NCBI GenBank assembly: GCA_019090315.1
Contig: JAHRWD010000063.1
Coordinates: 1-45,290, forward strand
From: Pseudomonadales bacterium
Lineage (GTDB): Bacteria; Pseudomonadota; Gammaproteobacteria; Pseudomonadales; JAHRWD01
Direction of reading: 5' to 3'
DNA length: 45,290 nucleotides
Shown in pieces: positions 35,754 to 45,290 of the stretch; position 1 is the first letter of the stretch; each line of letters opens with the position of its first letter. The translations under genes and the position numbers were made by a program. The notes beneath the pieces are model-generated. The model saw only the letters and a list, made by a program, of their open reading frames with translations, ran no database searches and was not told the DNA's origin.

Positions 35754-37811
35754 ATGAAGAGCATATTGTATTTTTCCACTGCATTTATGAACAGACTGAG
35801 TTATGCCTACAAGTTTGGGGTGATCAGCGTGCTGTTTTTTCTGGCGCTAGGGGGCGTGAGTATCCAGCTGTTTGTCGAGATGAATAAAGAGGTCACCAAA
35901 ACCGAAAATGAACTGGTGGGGCTCGAATTACTAGAGACGCAAATTGAGATGCGCAAAGCGCTTGGGCACTACATCAGCTCCGCCTATGCGGTCAGTCAGG
36001 CACGGCCGGTCTCGCTCAATACACCGGAGGCACTTGCGGAATCTTTTCGTAAAGATATTTCGGCCAGTAGCGCTGCAATTGCTGTAACTACAGAACAATT
36101 GCAAATTCACCAATCCGTAGCGGGCGAAAAATCAGCCAAACAGCTTGATGGATTGAACACGCGATGGGCAACAAGCGCACTGTTAAATCCGGTAGGTGAT
36201 GGTACAACTGAGATACACCAGTCCAGGGAACGTGAACTGATTGGGCTTGGGAACAGCGTCATACGCGCCACTTCAATGGGCGCATCCCTGGCTCAAGACT
36301 CAAATCCACAGATGTTTATGTTGGTTGAGCTGGCCAGCAAATCGCTGCCAGAACTCGTGCAATCGTTAGAGGAATTACGTGGTATCGGCATGGCTGCCCT
36401 CGCGCTGGAAGGCCGGGTAACGTCCGATATTATGACTCTAATTGACGCGGGACTTGATGTCATTGAAAAGAATTCCACGGCATTTGAGGGTATGGCGAAT
36501 AATTTGGCATCATCTGGCCAGCTTGATCCGACGGTTGTTGCGCAGATTGAGCAGGTTTCTGGCATGTTTGTCGATTTGGGCCCTTATATTGAGGACAACC
36601 TCATTGTAGGAATGGATACTCCCCTCTCAGTTGCAAGCTTTGACACCGAGATGACGGCTAAAATTGATGAAATCTATCGTCTGGTGGAGGCAATTATTCC
36701 TGTTGTGAATACCCACCTTGAAGCGAGGCTTTCCTCCAGAAATAGCGCGATCTTTATGCTCGCAGCGGCACTAGCCCTTGTGGTCGCACTGGTAGCTTAT
36801 CTGTACGCCGGATTTTTTGTTTCGGTGCGCGCCACGGTTGATCAGATCTACCAGGCAGCGCATAAAATGGCCGAAGGCGATATGACCGTACATGTTGATG
36901 TTCAGAGCCGAGATGAGATGGGTGATCTCAGCGTTGAATTTAACAAGATGGCTGGAAATGTTCACAAGCTTATTCAGGGGGTGCGCGAAACTACGCAGCA
37001 GGTAACATCCCAGTCTGACCAGGTTGAAGAGATTGCCAGTAGAAGCAGTGAAGATGTTTCCAAGCAATTGTTACAGACTGAACAGGTCGCTACTGCGATG
37101 AATGAAATGACCGCGACCGTTCAAGAGGTGGCACGTAATTCCGTCGGAGCAGCGGAAACTGCAAAACAGGCGCATCAGGAAGCCAATGATGGCAAGCAAT
37201 TGATTACCTCTACACTGGGAGTGATTGACCAGTTATCCAACGAGATAAACAAATCGGTTGATGTGATCAATCATCTGGTTGAAGACAGCAACAACATCAG
37301 TCAGGTACTTGACGTAATTAAAAGTATCGCAGAGCAGACCAATCTTCTTGCACTGAACGCAGCGATTGAAGCCGCCAGGGCCGGTGAGCACGGGCGAGGT
37401 TTTGCAGTAGTTGCGGATGAAGTAAGAACGCTGGCGCAAAAAACCCAGGAATCCACAACCGAAATTGAATCAATGATTACCCGGCTACAGTCCGGTGTTG
37501 ATAACGCGGTTTCTACCATGGGCGCGAGTCGTGATATGGCGGAAAATACCGTTGAAGAATCCAGTAAAGTGGGCGATGCACTGAATCATATTGTTTCAGC
37601 CGTCACAGAAATTATGGCCATGAATCAACAGATTGCTACCGCCTCAGAAGAGCAAAGCAATGTTGCCAATGAGATCGATCGCAATATCGTAGCGATCAAT
37701 ACCTTTGGCGAACAGACTTCCAAAGGCGCAACTGAAACCGTTGATGCAAGCCGTGAGATGTCGGAGCTAACGGGCAAGCTGGACTCAATGGTCAGTGCAT
37801 TTAAGGTCTAG
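35754..37811 (+). CDS. Methyl-accepting chemotaxis protein
   Basis: Transmembrane chemoreceptor, about 685 residues. TM1 is [21 protein letters not shown] mainly helical periplasmic sensor of about 290 residues carries no recognised Cache signature. TM2 is [20 protein letters not shown], followed by HAMP ([17 protein letters not shown]) and a cytoplasmic coiled coil with the conserved hairpin tip [19 protein letters not shown]. No C-terminal CheR pentapeptide is present; it ends SMVSAFKV. The start is uncertain: TTG 35727, ATG 35754 and ATG 35787 are all in frame. Ligand unknown; the gene stands alone. Confidence 0.9.
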   Translation: MKSILYFSTAFMNRLSYAYKFGVISVLFFLALGGVSIQLFVEMNKEVTKTENELVGLELLETQIEMRKALGHYISSAYAVSQARPVSLNTPEALAESFRKDISASSAAIAVTTEQLQIHQSVAGEKSAKQLDGLNTRWATSALLNPVGDGTTEIHQSRERELIGLGNSVIRATSMGASLAQDSNPQMFMLVELASKSLPELVQSLEELRGIGMAALALEGRVTSDIMTLIDAGLDVIEKNSTAFEGMANNLASSGQLDPTVVAQIEQVSGMFVDLGPYIEDNLIVGMDTPLSVASFDTEMTAKIDEIYRLVEAIIPVVNTHLEARLSSRNSAIFMLAAALALVVALVAYLYAGFFVSVRATVDQIYQAAHKMAEGDMTVHVDVQSRDEMGDLSVEFNKMAGNVHKLIQGVRETTQQVTSQSDQVEEIASRSSEDVSKQLLQTEQVATAMNEMTATVQEVARNSVGAAETAKQAHQEANDGKQLITSTLGVIDQLSNEINKSVDVINHLVEDSNNISQVLDVIKSIAEQTNLLALNAAIEAARAGEHGRGFAVVADEVRTLAQKTQESTTEIESMITRLQSGVDNAVSTMGASRDMAENTVEESSKVGDALNHIVSAVTEIMAMNQQIATASEEQSNVANEIDRNIVAINTFGEQTSKGATETVDASREMSELTGKLDSMVSAFKV

Positions 37812-37854
37812 CATATTGATGCCTGTGTAAGTTACAGACAATTCAAGCAACATT

Positions 37855-37893
37855 AAAAAGCCGGGTATGCTGTATAGGTTGCTCGGTTTTTTT
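37855..37893. terminator. Rho-independent terminator, probably bidirectional
   Basis: AAAAAGCCGGG pairs with CTCGGTTTTTTT (one G-T wobble in the core) around a 16-nt loop, giving a T-run on the plus strand after the chemoreceptor and an equivalent one on the minus strand after the RIO kinase. Confidence 0.8.
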
Positions 37894-37931
37894 GTGGATG
37901 AATAGTAATAAGCTGTGATTCGCGAAGGGTG

Positions 37932-38783
37932 TTATTCTTCCGCTTCGCGTATGCGCTCCAGACGTTCCTGCTCTTCTTCAAATGCCGCTTTGATCTCATC
38001 GAGCACACTGTCTACATCTGCGGCTTCATCGTCATCTTCAAATAGACCGGTGAGTTCGGTGTCAGGCTGCAGCTCACCGTTTTCGTAGAGTTCCCATATC
38101 TCTTTGGCGTATTGAGTGTTGAGCAGCTGCGGCGCAAAAAGGCCGTAATAACCACGCATATTATTTACATCACGGGCCAGCATCGATTCCGCATGATTAT
38201 TTGCTGCGGCATCCACCGCCTGGGGCATATCGATAATAACTGGGCCGTAGTCGTCGACCAATACGTTAAATTCCGAAAGATCACCGTGCACAATACCTAC
38301 GCATAACATCATAACGATATATTGCATCATCAATGCGTGATCTTCCAAGGCCTGCTCTTCCGACATCGATACATCGTTAAGGCGCGGAGCAACCTGGCCT
38401 TCATCGTCTGTGATCAACTCCATCAGCAGTACCCCATCAAAACAGCCGTAGGGTTGCGGCACACGAACACCCGCGTGGCTCACTTTGTAGAGCGCATCAA
38501 CCTCGGCGTTTTGCCAGGTTTCTTCCTGTTGCTTTCGGCCAAACTTGGAACCCTTCTCCATTGCCCGAGCGCGACGACTATTACGAACCTTTCGGCCTTC
38601 CTGATAATTTACAGCCTTTTTGAAACTGCGTTTGGCCGCATCTTTGTAGACTTTGGCACAGCGAATTTCAGAGCCGCAACGCACCACATAAACCGTGGCT
38701 TCTTTGCCGCTCATCAGCTGCCGAAGGACTTCATCAACCAGGCCGTCGCTGATCAGGGGTTGGATTCGTTTGGGTGTTTTCAT
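37932..38783 (-). CDS. RIO1-type serine protein kinase
   Basis: Bacterial RIO-family kinase, 283 residues. It has the flexible nucleotide loop LMSGKEATVYVV, the ATP-binding lysine in RCAKVYKD, the catalytic loop HGDLSEFNVLV with Asp and Asn, and the metal-binding IDMPQAVD that replaces DFG. The C-terminal tail is strongly acidic (FEDDDEAADVD, EEEQERLERIREAEE). Archaeal and eukaryal RIO1 act in small-subunit ribosome maturation; the bacterial role is unsettled. The gene diverges from yajQ. Confidence 0.9.
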   Translation of the reverse strand: MKTPKRIQPLISDGLVDEVLRQLMSGKEATVYVVRCGSEIRCAKVYKDAAKRSFKKAVNYQEGRKVRNSRRARAMEKGSKFGRKQQEETWQNAEVDALYKVSHAGVRVPQPYGCFDGVLLMELITDDEGQVAPRLNDVSMSEEQALEDHALMMQYIVMMLCVGIVHGDLSEFNVLVDDYGPVIIDMPQAVDAAANNHAESMLARDVNNMRGYYGLFAPQLLNTQYAKEIWELYENGELQPDTELTGLFEDDDEAADVDSVLDEIKAAFEEEQERLERIREAEE

Positions 38784-38918
38784 TCTGCTCGTATACTTTG
38801 TATGGGTAGAGTAGCTAACCTGTCATCATGGTGGCACGGGGGCAGTTTTTCAATTGCCAACTTCGTTGTTAGAATCCGCCTTTACTATTTTACTTGCCAA
38901 TAACAACAGGAGATCACC

Positions 38919-39401
38919 ATGCCAACCTTCGATACCGTATCAGAAGTGGACAGCCACGAAGCGCGTAATGCGGTAGATCAGGCCAATCGGGAGCTTGCGA
39001 CTCGTTTTGATTTTAAAGGCGTCGATGCCAGTTTTGAACTAAACGATATGGAGGTGTTGATAGCAGCGGAGGCTGAATTTCAACTACAGCAGATGCTCGA
39101 TATCCTCAAGGGCAAGCTGGTAGCCCGAAAGATCGATGTAGGCTGCCTTGATCTTGAAGACCCGTTTCCGTTAGGCAAACAGATGAAGCAAAAGGCCATT
39201 ATGCGGCAGGGTGTGGATAGTGATTCGGCCCGAAAAATCGTCAAGGTGTTGAAAGGTTCTAAGCTGAAAGTACAGGCCGCTATTCAGGGCGACAAGGTCA
39301 GAGTAACCGGAAAAAAACGTGATGATCTTCAGAAGGCAATGCAGTTGTTACGGGAGCAGGAGCTAGATGTACCGCTGCAATTTAATAATTTCAGGGATTA
39401 G
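38919..39401 (+). CDS. yajQ: YajQ-family nucleotide/cyclic-di-GMP-binding protein
   Basis: 160 residues, collinear with the E. coli protein (about 163): MPTFDTVSEVDSHEARNAVD, RFDFKGVDASFEL, KGKLVARKIDVGCLDLE, GKQMKQKAIMRQGVDSD and the closing VPLQFNNFRD. Two ferredoxin-like domains are expected. A Xanthomonas member is known to bind cyclic-di-GMP and work with a LysR-type regulator; whether this one does is inference. AGGAGATCACC gives a strong start at 38919. Confidence 0.95.
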   Translation: MPTFDTVSEVDSHEARNAVDQANRELATRFDFKGVDASFELNDMEVLIAAEAEFQLQQMLDILKGKLVARKIDVGCLDLEDPFPLGKQMKQKAIMRQGVDSDSARKIVKVLKGSKLKVQAAIQGDKVRVTGKKRDDLQKAMQLLREQELDVPLQFNNFRD

Positions 39402-39539
39402 TCTGAAAGTTTGTTTTTATTTTTGCTGCTGAGCAACATGGAAGCTGGGCCGTAACTTCTACGAATTGGCACCGATTCCTCCCTCTTCTTAGGTGCAGAG
39501 ATTGGCTATATTTCGAATGGATAGGGGGGAGATAGATAA

Positions 39540-39869
39540 GTGCGTGACTATATCGCTGTGCTCATGTTGGCATATTTTTTCTGTTTGATTGTTAATATGG
39601 TGGCTGGAAGATTATTTCTTCGAGAGTTCAAGAAGCAATACTACGAATTGTGGGTTGAGTGGGGGTCGCCATCTAGCGTTTTTTCGCCAAAAAACAGAAA
39701 TTTGGATATTTATAAGTTCATATTTTCAATTGGAAAACATCGACCCAAGACTGGTGAGTTGAAATTTAAGTCCAGGTTTTTCGCCGTAAGTACTGTGTTT
39801 ACCCAAGTGACATTTGTGCTGACTGTTTTCGTCTTTGTAATCAATGGGATCAGATTGAACCTTCTCTAG
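39540..39869 (+). CDS. Hypothetical two-helix membrane protein
   Basis: Not recognised with confidence. It has 109 residues, an N-terminal helix (IAVLMLAYFFCLIVNMVAG), a basic middle part of about 55 residues rich in Lys, Phe and Tyr, and a C-terminal helix (FTQVTFVLTVFVFVIN). Size and layout resemble UspB-type proteins, though the sequence match is slight. The start is GTG at 39540 behind GGGGGGAGA at about 39523-39531. That site and the ordinary composition support a real gene; it is flanked by yajQ and a convergent permease gene. Confidence 0.6.
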   Translation: MRDYIAVLMLAYFFCLIVNMVAGRLFLREFKKQYYELWVEWGSPSSVFSPKNRNLDIYKFIFSIGKHRPKTGELKFKSRFFAVSTVFTQVTFVLTVFVFVINGIRLNLL

Positions 39870-39890
39870 TTTAACGGACACTTTTGATCA

Positions 39891-39904
39891 GAGGCAATAG
39901 CCTC
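39891..39904. other. Perfect 5-bp hairpin between convergent genes
   Basis: GAGGC and GCCTC flank an AATA tetraloop between the convergent small membrane-protein gene and ampG-like gene. It lacks a T-run on either side, so it is at best a weak or factor-dependent terminator. Confidence 0.3.
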
Positions 39905-39943
39905 ACAAAGGAGTGCTCCAATAAGCAATCAACGTTAATTCAC

Positions 39944-41176
39944 CTATCCGGTGTTTTGCGGATTAAACTTCCGCAGCAACCAAAGCCCCGGAAGCGCAAT
40001 CAGCGTGCAAAAGAGGAAGTAGTTAAACCAACCAATATCCGCCGCTAAAAACCCGGTTGGGGCCGATAGAATTACCCGCGGCACGCCCATAATGCTGGTC
40101 AGTAAAGCAAACTGAGTGGCGGTAAAACGTTTGTCGGTCAGGCTTGCCATAAAGGCCATAAAGGCGGCGGTACCCATTCCTGCGGCGAGGTTTTCAAAGG
40201 TAATCACCAGCGCCAGGGTAGGCAGGCTGTGCCCGGCGAGAGCCAACAGCATAAAGCCAGCGGTGGATACCATCTGTAAAATTCCGAACACCCATAACGA
40301 GGGTCTAATACCGATCTTTAATATCACTCCTGCACCGATCAGCGCACCGATGATGGTGGCCCAGAAACCGTAGAGTTTTACTGTGAGACCAATCTCGGTG
40401 GCAGAAAAACCCATGTCGACATAAAAAGGCGCCGTCATCGCTGAGGCAAGGGTATCGCCGAGTTTATAAAGAAGAATGAACAGCAGCATCAGCAGCGCCT
40501 GTTCGGTTTTAAAAAACTCCACAAAGGGTTTGATCACCGCTTCCGAAAGGTTTTGGGGCGCACCGGTCGCCATCTCTGGTTCCGGTGCCAACAGGGTAGT
40601 GGCGATACCGATAAACATGGTGCCCGCCATAATCAGATAGACCGTCGGGAACGAAAGCTGATCCGCCAGTATCAGGCCGCCGCCGGACGCCAGTAACATG
40701 CCGATTCGATACCCATAGACATAGATAGTGGAGCCAAGCCCAAGCTCTCGTTCCGGTAGATGTTCACGCCGATATGCATCAACTACCGCATCCTGAGTAG
40801 CGCTGAAAAAGGCCACCGCCAGCGCGAACAGCGCCATACGATAGGGGTGATTGGCTGGGTCGGAATAGCCCAGGCCGCCGATACAAAGCATTAGCGTAAT
40901 CTGTGTCAGAAACAGCCAGCCACGTCTTCGCCCCAGAGGCAAACTGTAACGATCAAGCAGTGGCGCCCAAAGAAACTTAAGTGTGTAGGGCAGGCCAACA
41001 AGCGCCATTAAACCGATGGTTTCCAGATTGACCCCGGCCTGGCGCATCCAGATCTGCAGCACTGAGATCGTCAACAGCAGCGGCAACCCGCAGGAAAAGC
41101 CCATCGCAAAGGTGATTAACATGCGCGGGCTGAACAGGACGGAACCGCTTTCGCGAATAAAATTGGAATGCTTCAA
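39944..41176 (-). CDS. ampG: AmpG/AmpP-like muropeptide permease (MFS)
   Basis: Major-facilitator transporter expected to import GlcNAc-anhydroMurNAc muropeptides for cell-wall recycling. The 410-residue protein has about twelve helices. AmpG features include MLITFAMGFSCGLPLLLTIS, LGLPYTLKFLWAPLLDR-like VGLPYTLKFLWAPLLDRY, GRRRGWL after helix 2 and FSATQDAVVDAYRREHL. E. coli AmpG (491) has two extra helices; this shorter form is nearer the Pseudomonas paralogue AmpP, so substrate is less certain than family. Confidence 0.85.
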   Translation of the reverse strand: MKHSNFIRESGSVLFSPRMLITFAMGFSCGLPLLLTISVLQIWMRQAGVNLETIGLMALVGLPYTLKFLWAPLLDRYSLPLGRRRGWLFLTQITLMLCIGGLGYSDPANHPYRMALFALAVAFFSATQDAVVDAYRREHLPERELGLGSTIYVYGYRIGMLLASGGGLILADQLSFPTVYLIMAGTMFIGIATTLLAPEPEMATGAPQNLSEAVIKPFVEFFKTEQALLMLLFILLYKLGDTLASAMTAPFYVDMGFSATEIGLTVKLYGFWATIIGALIGAGVILKIGIRPSLWVFGILQMVSTAGFMLLALAGHSLPTLALVITFENLAAGMGTAAFMAFMASLTDKRFTATQFALLTSIMGVPRVILSAPTGFLAADIGWFNYFLFCTLIALPGLWLLRKFNPQNTG

Positions 41177-41301
41177 CGGCTGGATATTCCTGTGGAAATA
41201 TTTTGTATTGAGGGCGCGATTCTATCGGGATTTTGGGGTGGTCGTCCAACCGTTGTGTCGTTAAAATGACCGCGCTTTTGGATCATCCTACCGAGTACAT
41301 T

Positions 41302-42279
41302 ATGTCTGATACCGTTATCTGTGCGTTATACCGATTTGTTCGCCTCGAAAATTTTGAGGCGTTACGCGAACCTTTGCTCAAAGTGATGACGGACAATGAA
41401 GTTAGAGGAACGCTGTTGCTCGCCAATGAGGGAGTCAATGGCACCATTGCAGGCACGCGCAACGGGATCGATCAGGTGTTGGTCTGGCTTAAATCAGACC
41501 CACGGCTGGAGGCACTTGACCACAAAGAATCCTACAGCGAAGAGATGCCCTTTTATCGCACCAAGGTAAAGCTCAAAAAAGAGATTGTCACCATGGGGGT
41601 GGAGGGGATCGATCCGCTCAAAGTGGTGGGTAGCTATGTTAAACCCGCGGACTGGAATGCGCTGATTTCAGATCCGGATGTGATTTTGGTGGATACCCGC
41701 AACGACTACGAAGTGCAGATTGGCACTTTCGAAAATGCCGTTAACCCTAAAACCGATACTTTTCGTGAATTCCCGGACTACGTGAATGATCACCTTGATC
41801 CGAACAAACACAAAAAAGTAGCGATGTTTTGTACCGGCGGAATTCGCTGCGAAAAATCCACTGCCTATTTAAAAGAACAGGGTTTTGACGAGGTATATCA
41901 CCTTGAGGGTGGAATCCTGAAATATCTTGAAGAGGTGCCGGAGCAGGAATCCATGTGGAAAGGCGAGTGTTTTGTATTTGATAACCGGGTTACGGTTGAT
42001 CATCAACTTGAAAGCGGCCAGTACGATCAGTGCCATGCTTGCCGTTTGCCTATTACCGAACAGGATAAACAGAGCGAGCACTACGCCCACGGGGTAAGTT
42101 GCCCCCATTGTTTTGATAAACATTCCGAGCAGCAGCTACAGCGTTTTTCCGAGCGGGAAAAACAGATGCAGCTGGCGAAGAAACGGGGTGAGACCCATAT
42201 CGGCTCCGGCGCTACCGAGCAGATTGCCGGAAAGCGCCAGGCCAAGCGGGAGTTTAAAAATCAGCAGCGTAAACAGTAG
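41302..42279 (+). CDS. trhO: tRNA uridine(34) hydroxylase TrhO (YceA)
   Basis: Rhodanese-family enzyme that hydroxylates U34 of tRNAs with oxygen, a step toward cmo5U/mo5U. From ATG at 41302 it has 325 residues. An N-terminal ACP-like domain ([13 protein letters not shown]) is followed by a rhodanese domain with DTRNDYEV and the catalytic-loop cysteine C177 in [15 protein letters not shown], with C182 nearby. A C-terminal CxxC pair (CHAC, CPHC) may bind zinc, and the tail is basic. In-frame ATGs at 41266 and earlier were rejected, as the family starts near VICALYRFV. Confidence 0.93.
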   Translation: MSDTVICALYRFVRLENFEALREPLLKVMTDNEVRGTLLLANEGVNGTIAGTRNGIDQVLVWLKSDPRLEALDHKESYSEEMPFYRTKVKLKKEIVTMGVEGIDPLKVVGSYVKPADWNALISDPDVILVDTRNDYEVQIGTFENAVNPKTDTFREFPDYVNDHLDPNKHKKVAMFCTGGIRCEKSTAYLKEQGFDEVYHLEGGILKYLEEVPEQESMWKGECFVFDNRVTVDHQLESGQYDQCHACRLPITEQDKQSEHYAHGVSCPHCFDKHSEQQLQRFSEREKQMQLAKKRGETHIGSGATEQIAGKRQAKREFKNQQRKQ

Positions 42280-42319
42280 CTGGTTTTTTTATGATCCGAG
42301 CGCCGTTGCGAGGGAATAA

Positions 42320-43000
42320 TTACCAGGGAATCGTAGCGCCCTGAAAATCTATAAAACGTTGACCGTTTTTTCCTAATTGCTGTTCGATCTGTGCCACTAG
42401 CCCCTCGGCGCTTTCAGCCACGCTAACCGGCGCCTGATCTCCTCCCATTGCAGTTTTGACCCAGCCTGGGTGCAGCGCCAGTACCGATACATTCCTGTTT
42501 GTGAGCCTGGCGGCATAACTTCTTATCATCGAATTCAGTGCCGCTTTACTGGCTCTATATAGATCCGTGCCACCACTTTCATTGCCGGCAACGCTGCCCA
42601 TGATGGATGACATAAAGGCCACAACCCCGCCTTCATTAAGGTTACCGTCAAGTTGTTGTGCAATGCTCAGTGGTGCAATGGCATTGGTCTGGAACAGGGT
42701 GAGAATTTCCTGATCATCGGCATTGATGGCGGATTGATGTTGCGGCCCGGAGATACCTGCAGAAACAAATAGCAGGTCGAGTTTTCGCTTTTGCATCTGC
42801 TCTGCGAAGGATTTGACCGCCGGCCGATCCGTAACATCCAGCGAATGTACTTCAACACCCGAAATGCTCTGTGGGCCATCCGGGTTCTCTGTGCGTACTG
42901 TGGCGATAACCGACCAGCCATTTGCCTGAAATGCTTTGACAAGGCCTAAACCGATACCTCGTGAGGCTCCGACAATCAGTGCTGTTTTAGTTTGTGACAT
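42320..43000 (-). CDS. Short-chain dehydrogenase/reductase
   Basis: Classical SDR of 226 residues. The nucleotide motif GASRGIGLG is at the N-terminus, SAGISG replaces NNAG, and the catalytic residues are Ser in FMSSIMGSVAG and Y-R-A-S-K. ALHPGWVKTAMGGDQAP follows. The pattern resembles the CsgA/sniffer-like SDR subgroup. Substrate unknown; no neighbour suggests one. Confidence 0.88.
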   Translation of the reverse strand: MSQTKTALIVGASRGIGLGLVKAFQANGWSVIATVRTENPDGPQSISGVEVHSLDVTDRPAVKSFAEQMQKRKLDLLFVSAGISGPQHQSAINADDQEILTLFQTNAIAPLSIAQQLDGNLNEGGVVAFMSSIMGSVAGNESGGTDLYRASKAALNSMIRSYAARLTNRNVSVLALHPGWVKTAMGGDQAPVSVAESAEGLVAQIEQQLGKNGQRFIDFQGATIPW

Positions 43001-43235
43001 TTGAATCTATCCTCTGAATGATTGATCGGTGTACTCGTAAAACTCGGGTAGGATCGACGATCGTAGTGCATGCATGCAATGAGTATGATGCTGGATCTTG
43101 ATCGTAACACGGATGTACGATGCAGTAGTGCGGCTAAAACCGAGTGATGGGTGAGTAGTCACTCCTTGAAAACCAGCAACGAAATCCCCATTTAATCAGA
43201 AGCGTCTTACCTTCAATCCGGAACCAGAAAAACAT

Positions 43236-43769
43236 ATGCGCATCCCTTTTTTACTATTTGTTGCTGTACCGCTGCTTGAAATGTGGCTTCTTATCGAGGT
43301 AGGCGGGGTGATTGGTGGCTTGCCCACCGTGGGACTAGTAGTGTTGACAGCCTTTATAGGTATCAACCTGATTCGCATGCAAGGTATGCAAACATTGCAG
43401 CGATTTCAGTCCAGGGCAGCGGACGGCCAGCTTCCTGCGCAGGAAATCGTTGAGGGTATGATGCTTGCAGCTGCTGGGGCATTACTACTTACACCGGGTT
43501 TCGTGACCGATAGCATCGGTTTTGCACTATTGGTGCCGGGAATTCGAAGGTGGCTATTCGGAAAGGTAGGGAATCGTATGGCCACGATGGGCGGCGCCAG
43601 TCAGCAGGGTTTTCAATCCGGCGGTTTTGAAAACAATACTTTTGAGGCAGAATTTTATACCGAGCAAGCAGAACGCTCACATCCTCACGGCCATCAAGGT
43701 AACTCAGCTCACAATACCCTCGAAGGTGAGTTTCATGAAGAACAATCGGAAGATCGCGATAAACGATAA
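43236..43769 (+). CDS. fxsA: FxsA family membrane protein
   Basis: Inner-membrane protein of the FxsA family; E. coli FxsA eases phage T7 exclusion by F. The 177 residues start with FLLFVAVPLLEMWLLIEVGG, then GLPTVGLVVLTAFIGINLIR, the family block EIVEGMMLAAAGALLLTPGF and LVPGIRRW. The hydrophilic C-terminus holds two related segments (NTFEAEFYTEQAER and NTLEGEFHEEQSED) around a His-rich stretch. Its place just before groES is also found in E. coli. Confidence 0.92.
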   Translation: MRIPFLLFVAVPLLEMWLLIEVGGVIGGLPTVGLVVLTAFIGINLIRMQGMQTLQRFQSRAADGQLPAQEIVEGMMLAAAGALLLTPGFVTDSIGFALLVPGIRRWLFGKVGNRMATMGGASQQGFQSGGFENNTFEAEFYTEQAERSHPHGHQGNSAHNTLEGEFHEEQSEDRDKR

Positions 43770-43915
43770 ACCCTCAGATGTGACTTATCTCCTGAGCTCT
43801 ATATAGAGACGGACCGAGGAACAATTAATTTCCCCTTAACGCTTGAAAACCGCAATAGTGCCCCGATCTATAGTTTCGGCGCGGTCCCTCGCATCAACTC
43901 CAAAATTTAACTGGC

Positions 43916-43943
43916 TTGACATGGGGGATCTCAAACCTAGAAT
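43916..43943 (+). promoter_or_regulatory. Sigma70-type promoter of groES-groEL
   Basis: TTGACA at 43916-43921 and TAGAAT at 43938-43943 with a 16-nt spacer. The start would fall near 43950 inside the CIRCE element. No good sigma32 sequence (CCCCAT-type -10) was seen. Confidence 0.7.
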
Positions 43944-43969
43944 TAGCACTCTCCGCGTTAGAGTGCTAA
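43943..43969 (+). promoter_or_regulatory. CIRCE operator (HrcA binding site)
   Basis: TTAGCACTC at 43943-43951 and GAGTGCTAA at 43961-43969 separated by exactly 9 nt match the CIRCE consensus with no mismatch. It begins at the last base of the -10 and covers the predicted start site, so HrcA would block initiation. Confidence 0.96.
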
Positions 43970-44016
43970 CTGTGGTTACTTGAGTTTTACACAATTTAAT
44001 AATTAGGAGTTACGCA

Positions 44017-44307
44017 ATGAAAATTCGCCCGTTACACGATCGCGTTGTCGTTCGTCGCATGGAAGAAGAAACCACCTCTGCTGGCGGTATCGTTCTGCCT
44101 GGTTCAGCAACCGAGAAGCCTTCACAGGGTGAAGTGCTTGCAATTGGTGCTGGCAAACTACTGGAAAATGGCGACGTTCGTCCCGTTGACGTTAAAGTTG
44201 GCGAGTCTGTTTTGTTTGGCCAATACAGCGGAACACCGATCAAAATCGACGGTGAAGAGCTGCTGGTTATGGCTGAAAGCGACATTTTTGCGGTACTTGA
44301 AAAGTAA
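44017..44307 (+). CDS. groES: Co-chaperonin GroES
   Basis: Heptameric lid of the GroEL folding chamber. It has 96 residues, the usual length: [17 protein letters not shown], the mobile loop [20 protein letters not shown] with its hydrophobic I-V-L, and [18 protein letters not shown]. Start ATG 44017 follows TTAGGAGTT. It is the first gene of the CIRCE-controlled operon. Confidence 0.98.
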   Translation: MKIRPLHDRVVVRRMEEETTSAGGIVLPGSATEKPSQGEVLAIGAGKLLENGDVRPVDVKVGESVLFGQYSGTPIKIDGEELLVMAESDIFAVLEK

Positions 44308-44332
44308 CTAACCATCGCTTGCCGATCGTTAG
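44308..44332 (+). other. Intercistronic stem-loop between groES and groEL
   Basis: CTAACCATCG and CGATCGTTAG form a 10-bp stem with one mismatch and a 5-nt loop, starting at the groES stop codon's next base. No T-run follows, so it is more likely an RNA-processing or stability element than a terminator. Confidence 0.45.
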
Positions 44333-44375
44333 AAAAGAATTCTGATCGTAAATGCTCAGAACCTTAAACACCTAA

Positions 44376-45290
<915 letters not shown>

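Noticed and set aside
38322..38903. 193-codon plus-strand frame opposite the RIO kinase gene
   Set aside because: It is antisense to a gene with complete kinase motifs and has no recognisable features.
43067..43078. TGCATGCATGCA palindrome upstream of fxsA
   Set aside because: A simple alternating repeat that is palindromic by composition; no second copy or promoter context was found in 43001-43235.
43797..43808. CTCTATATAGAG perfect palindrome between fxsA and groES
   Set aside because: AT-rich 12-mer without flanking promoter elements or a T-run; not enough to call an operator or terminator.

Overview
The window is a gene-dense chromosomal segment of a gammaproteobacterium. Support for this includes the E. 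coli-like order of the mra/dcw cluster, a type A RNase P RNA, a Pseudomonas-type fimU-pilV-pilW-pilX-pilY1 minor-pilin operon, the single-chain large PurL, the homodimeric-type AceE and the fxsA-groES-groEL neighbourhood. GC content is moderate, roughly half. The nickel superoxide dismutase, RIO kinase and AmpP-sized AmpG relative fit a marine or aquatic lineage near Pseudomonadales/Cellvibrionales, but that placement is an inference. No insertion sequence, prophage, CRISPR array or tRNA was seen.

Layout: 1-204 is the 3' part of rnpB. A hairpin-rich spacer follows, with a strong promoter and a MraZ-type TGGG repeat array. From 521 to 17514 runs the complete division and cell-wall cluster mraZ-rsmH-ftsL-ftsI-murE-murF-mraY-murD-ftsW-murG-murC-ddlB-ftsQ-ftsA-ftsZ, mostly with overlapping or nearly abutting genes. 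lpxC, usual after ftsZ in this class, is absent; a convergent REC-GGDEF gene meets ftsZ instead, the two stop codons sharing TTAA. Next come sodN-sodX (nickel SOD and its maturation protease), purL, a small YqfO/NIF3-like gene, and the leftward type IV pilus operon fimU-pilV-pilW-pilX-(small secreted protein)-pilY1. Rightward aceE-aceF follow, without lpd, then a chemoreceptor. The last quarter holds a RIO-type kinase (minus), yajQ, a small two-helix membrane protein, an AmpG-like permease (minus), trhO, an SDR (minus), fxsA and groES-groEL. groEL runs off the right edge.

How the genes work together: the first 17 kb makes lipid II (MurC-F, Ddl, MraY, MurG) and supplies the divisome (FtsL, I, W, Q, A, Z). 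AmpG at 40-41 kb would recycle muropeptides from the same wall. The pil operon supplies the minor-pilin priming complex and the PilY1 tip adhesin. REC-GGDEF and YajQ point to cyclic-di-GMP signalling, although no physical link to the pilus is visible. groESL carries a perfect CIRCE operator, so it is probably repressed by HrcA.

The least ordinary observations are: (i) rsmH appears to start at an AUA codon overlapping the mraZ stop; (ii) the REC-GGDEF gene also has no canonical start that would preserve its receiver domain; (iii) murD carries an exact 27-bp in-frame tandem duplication at its N-terminus; (iv) sodN has a long leader with a palindrome and hairpin, and a Lys in place of Gly in the nickel hook; (v) rnpB and mraZ are separated by a row of hairpins. 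I did not find a convincing wholly new multi-gene system.
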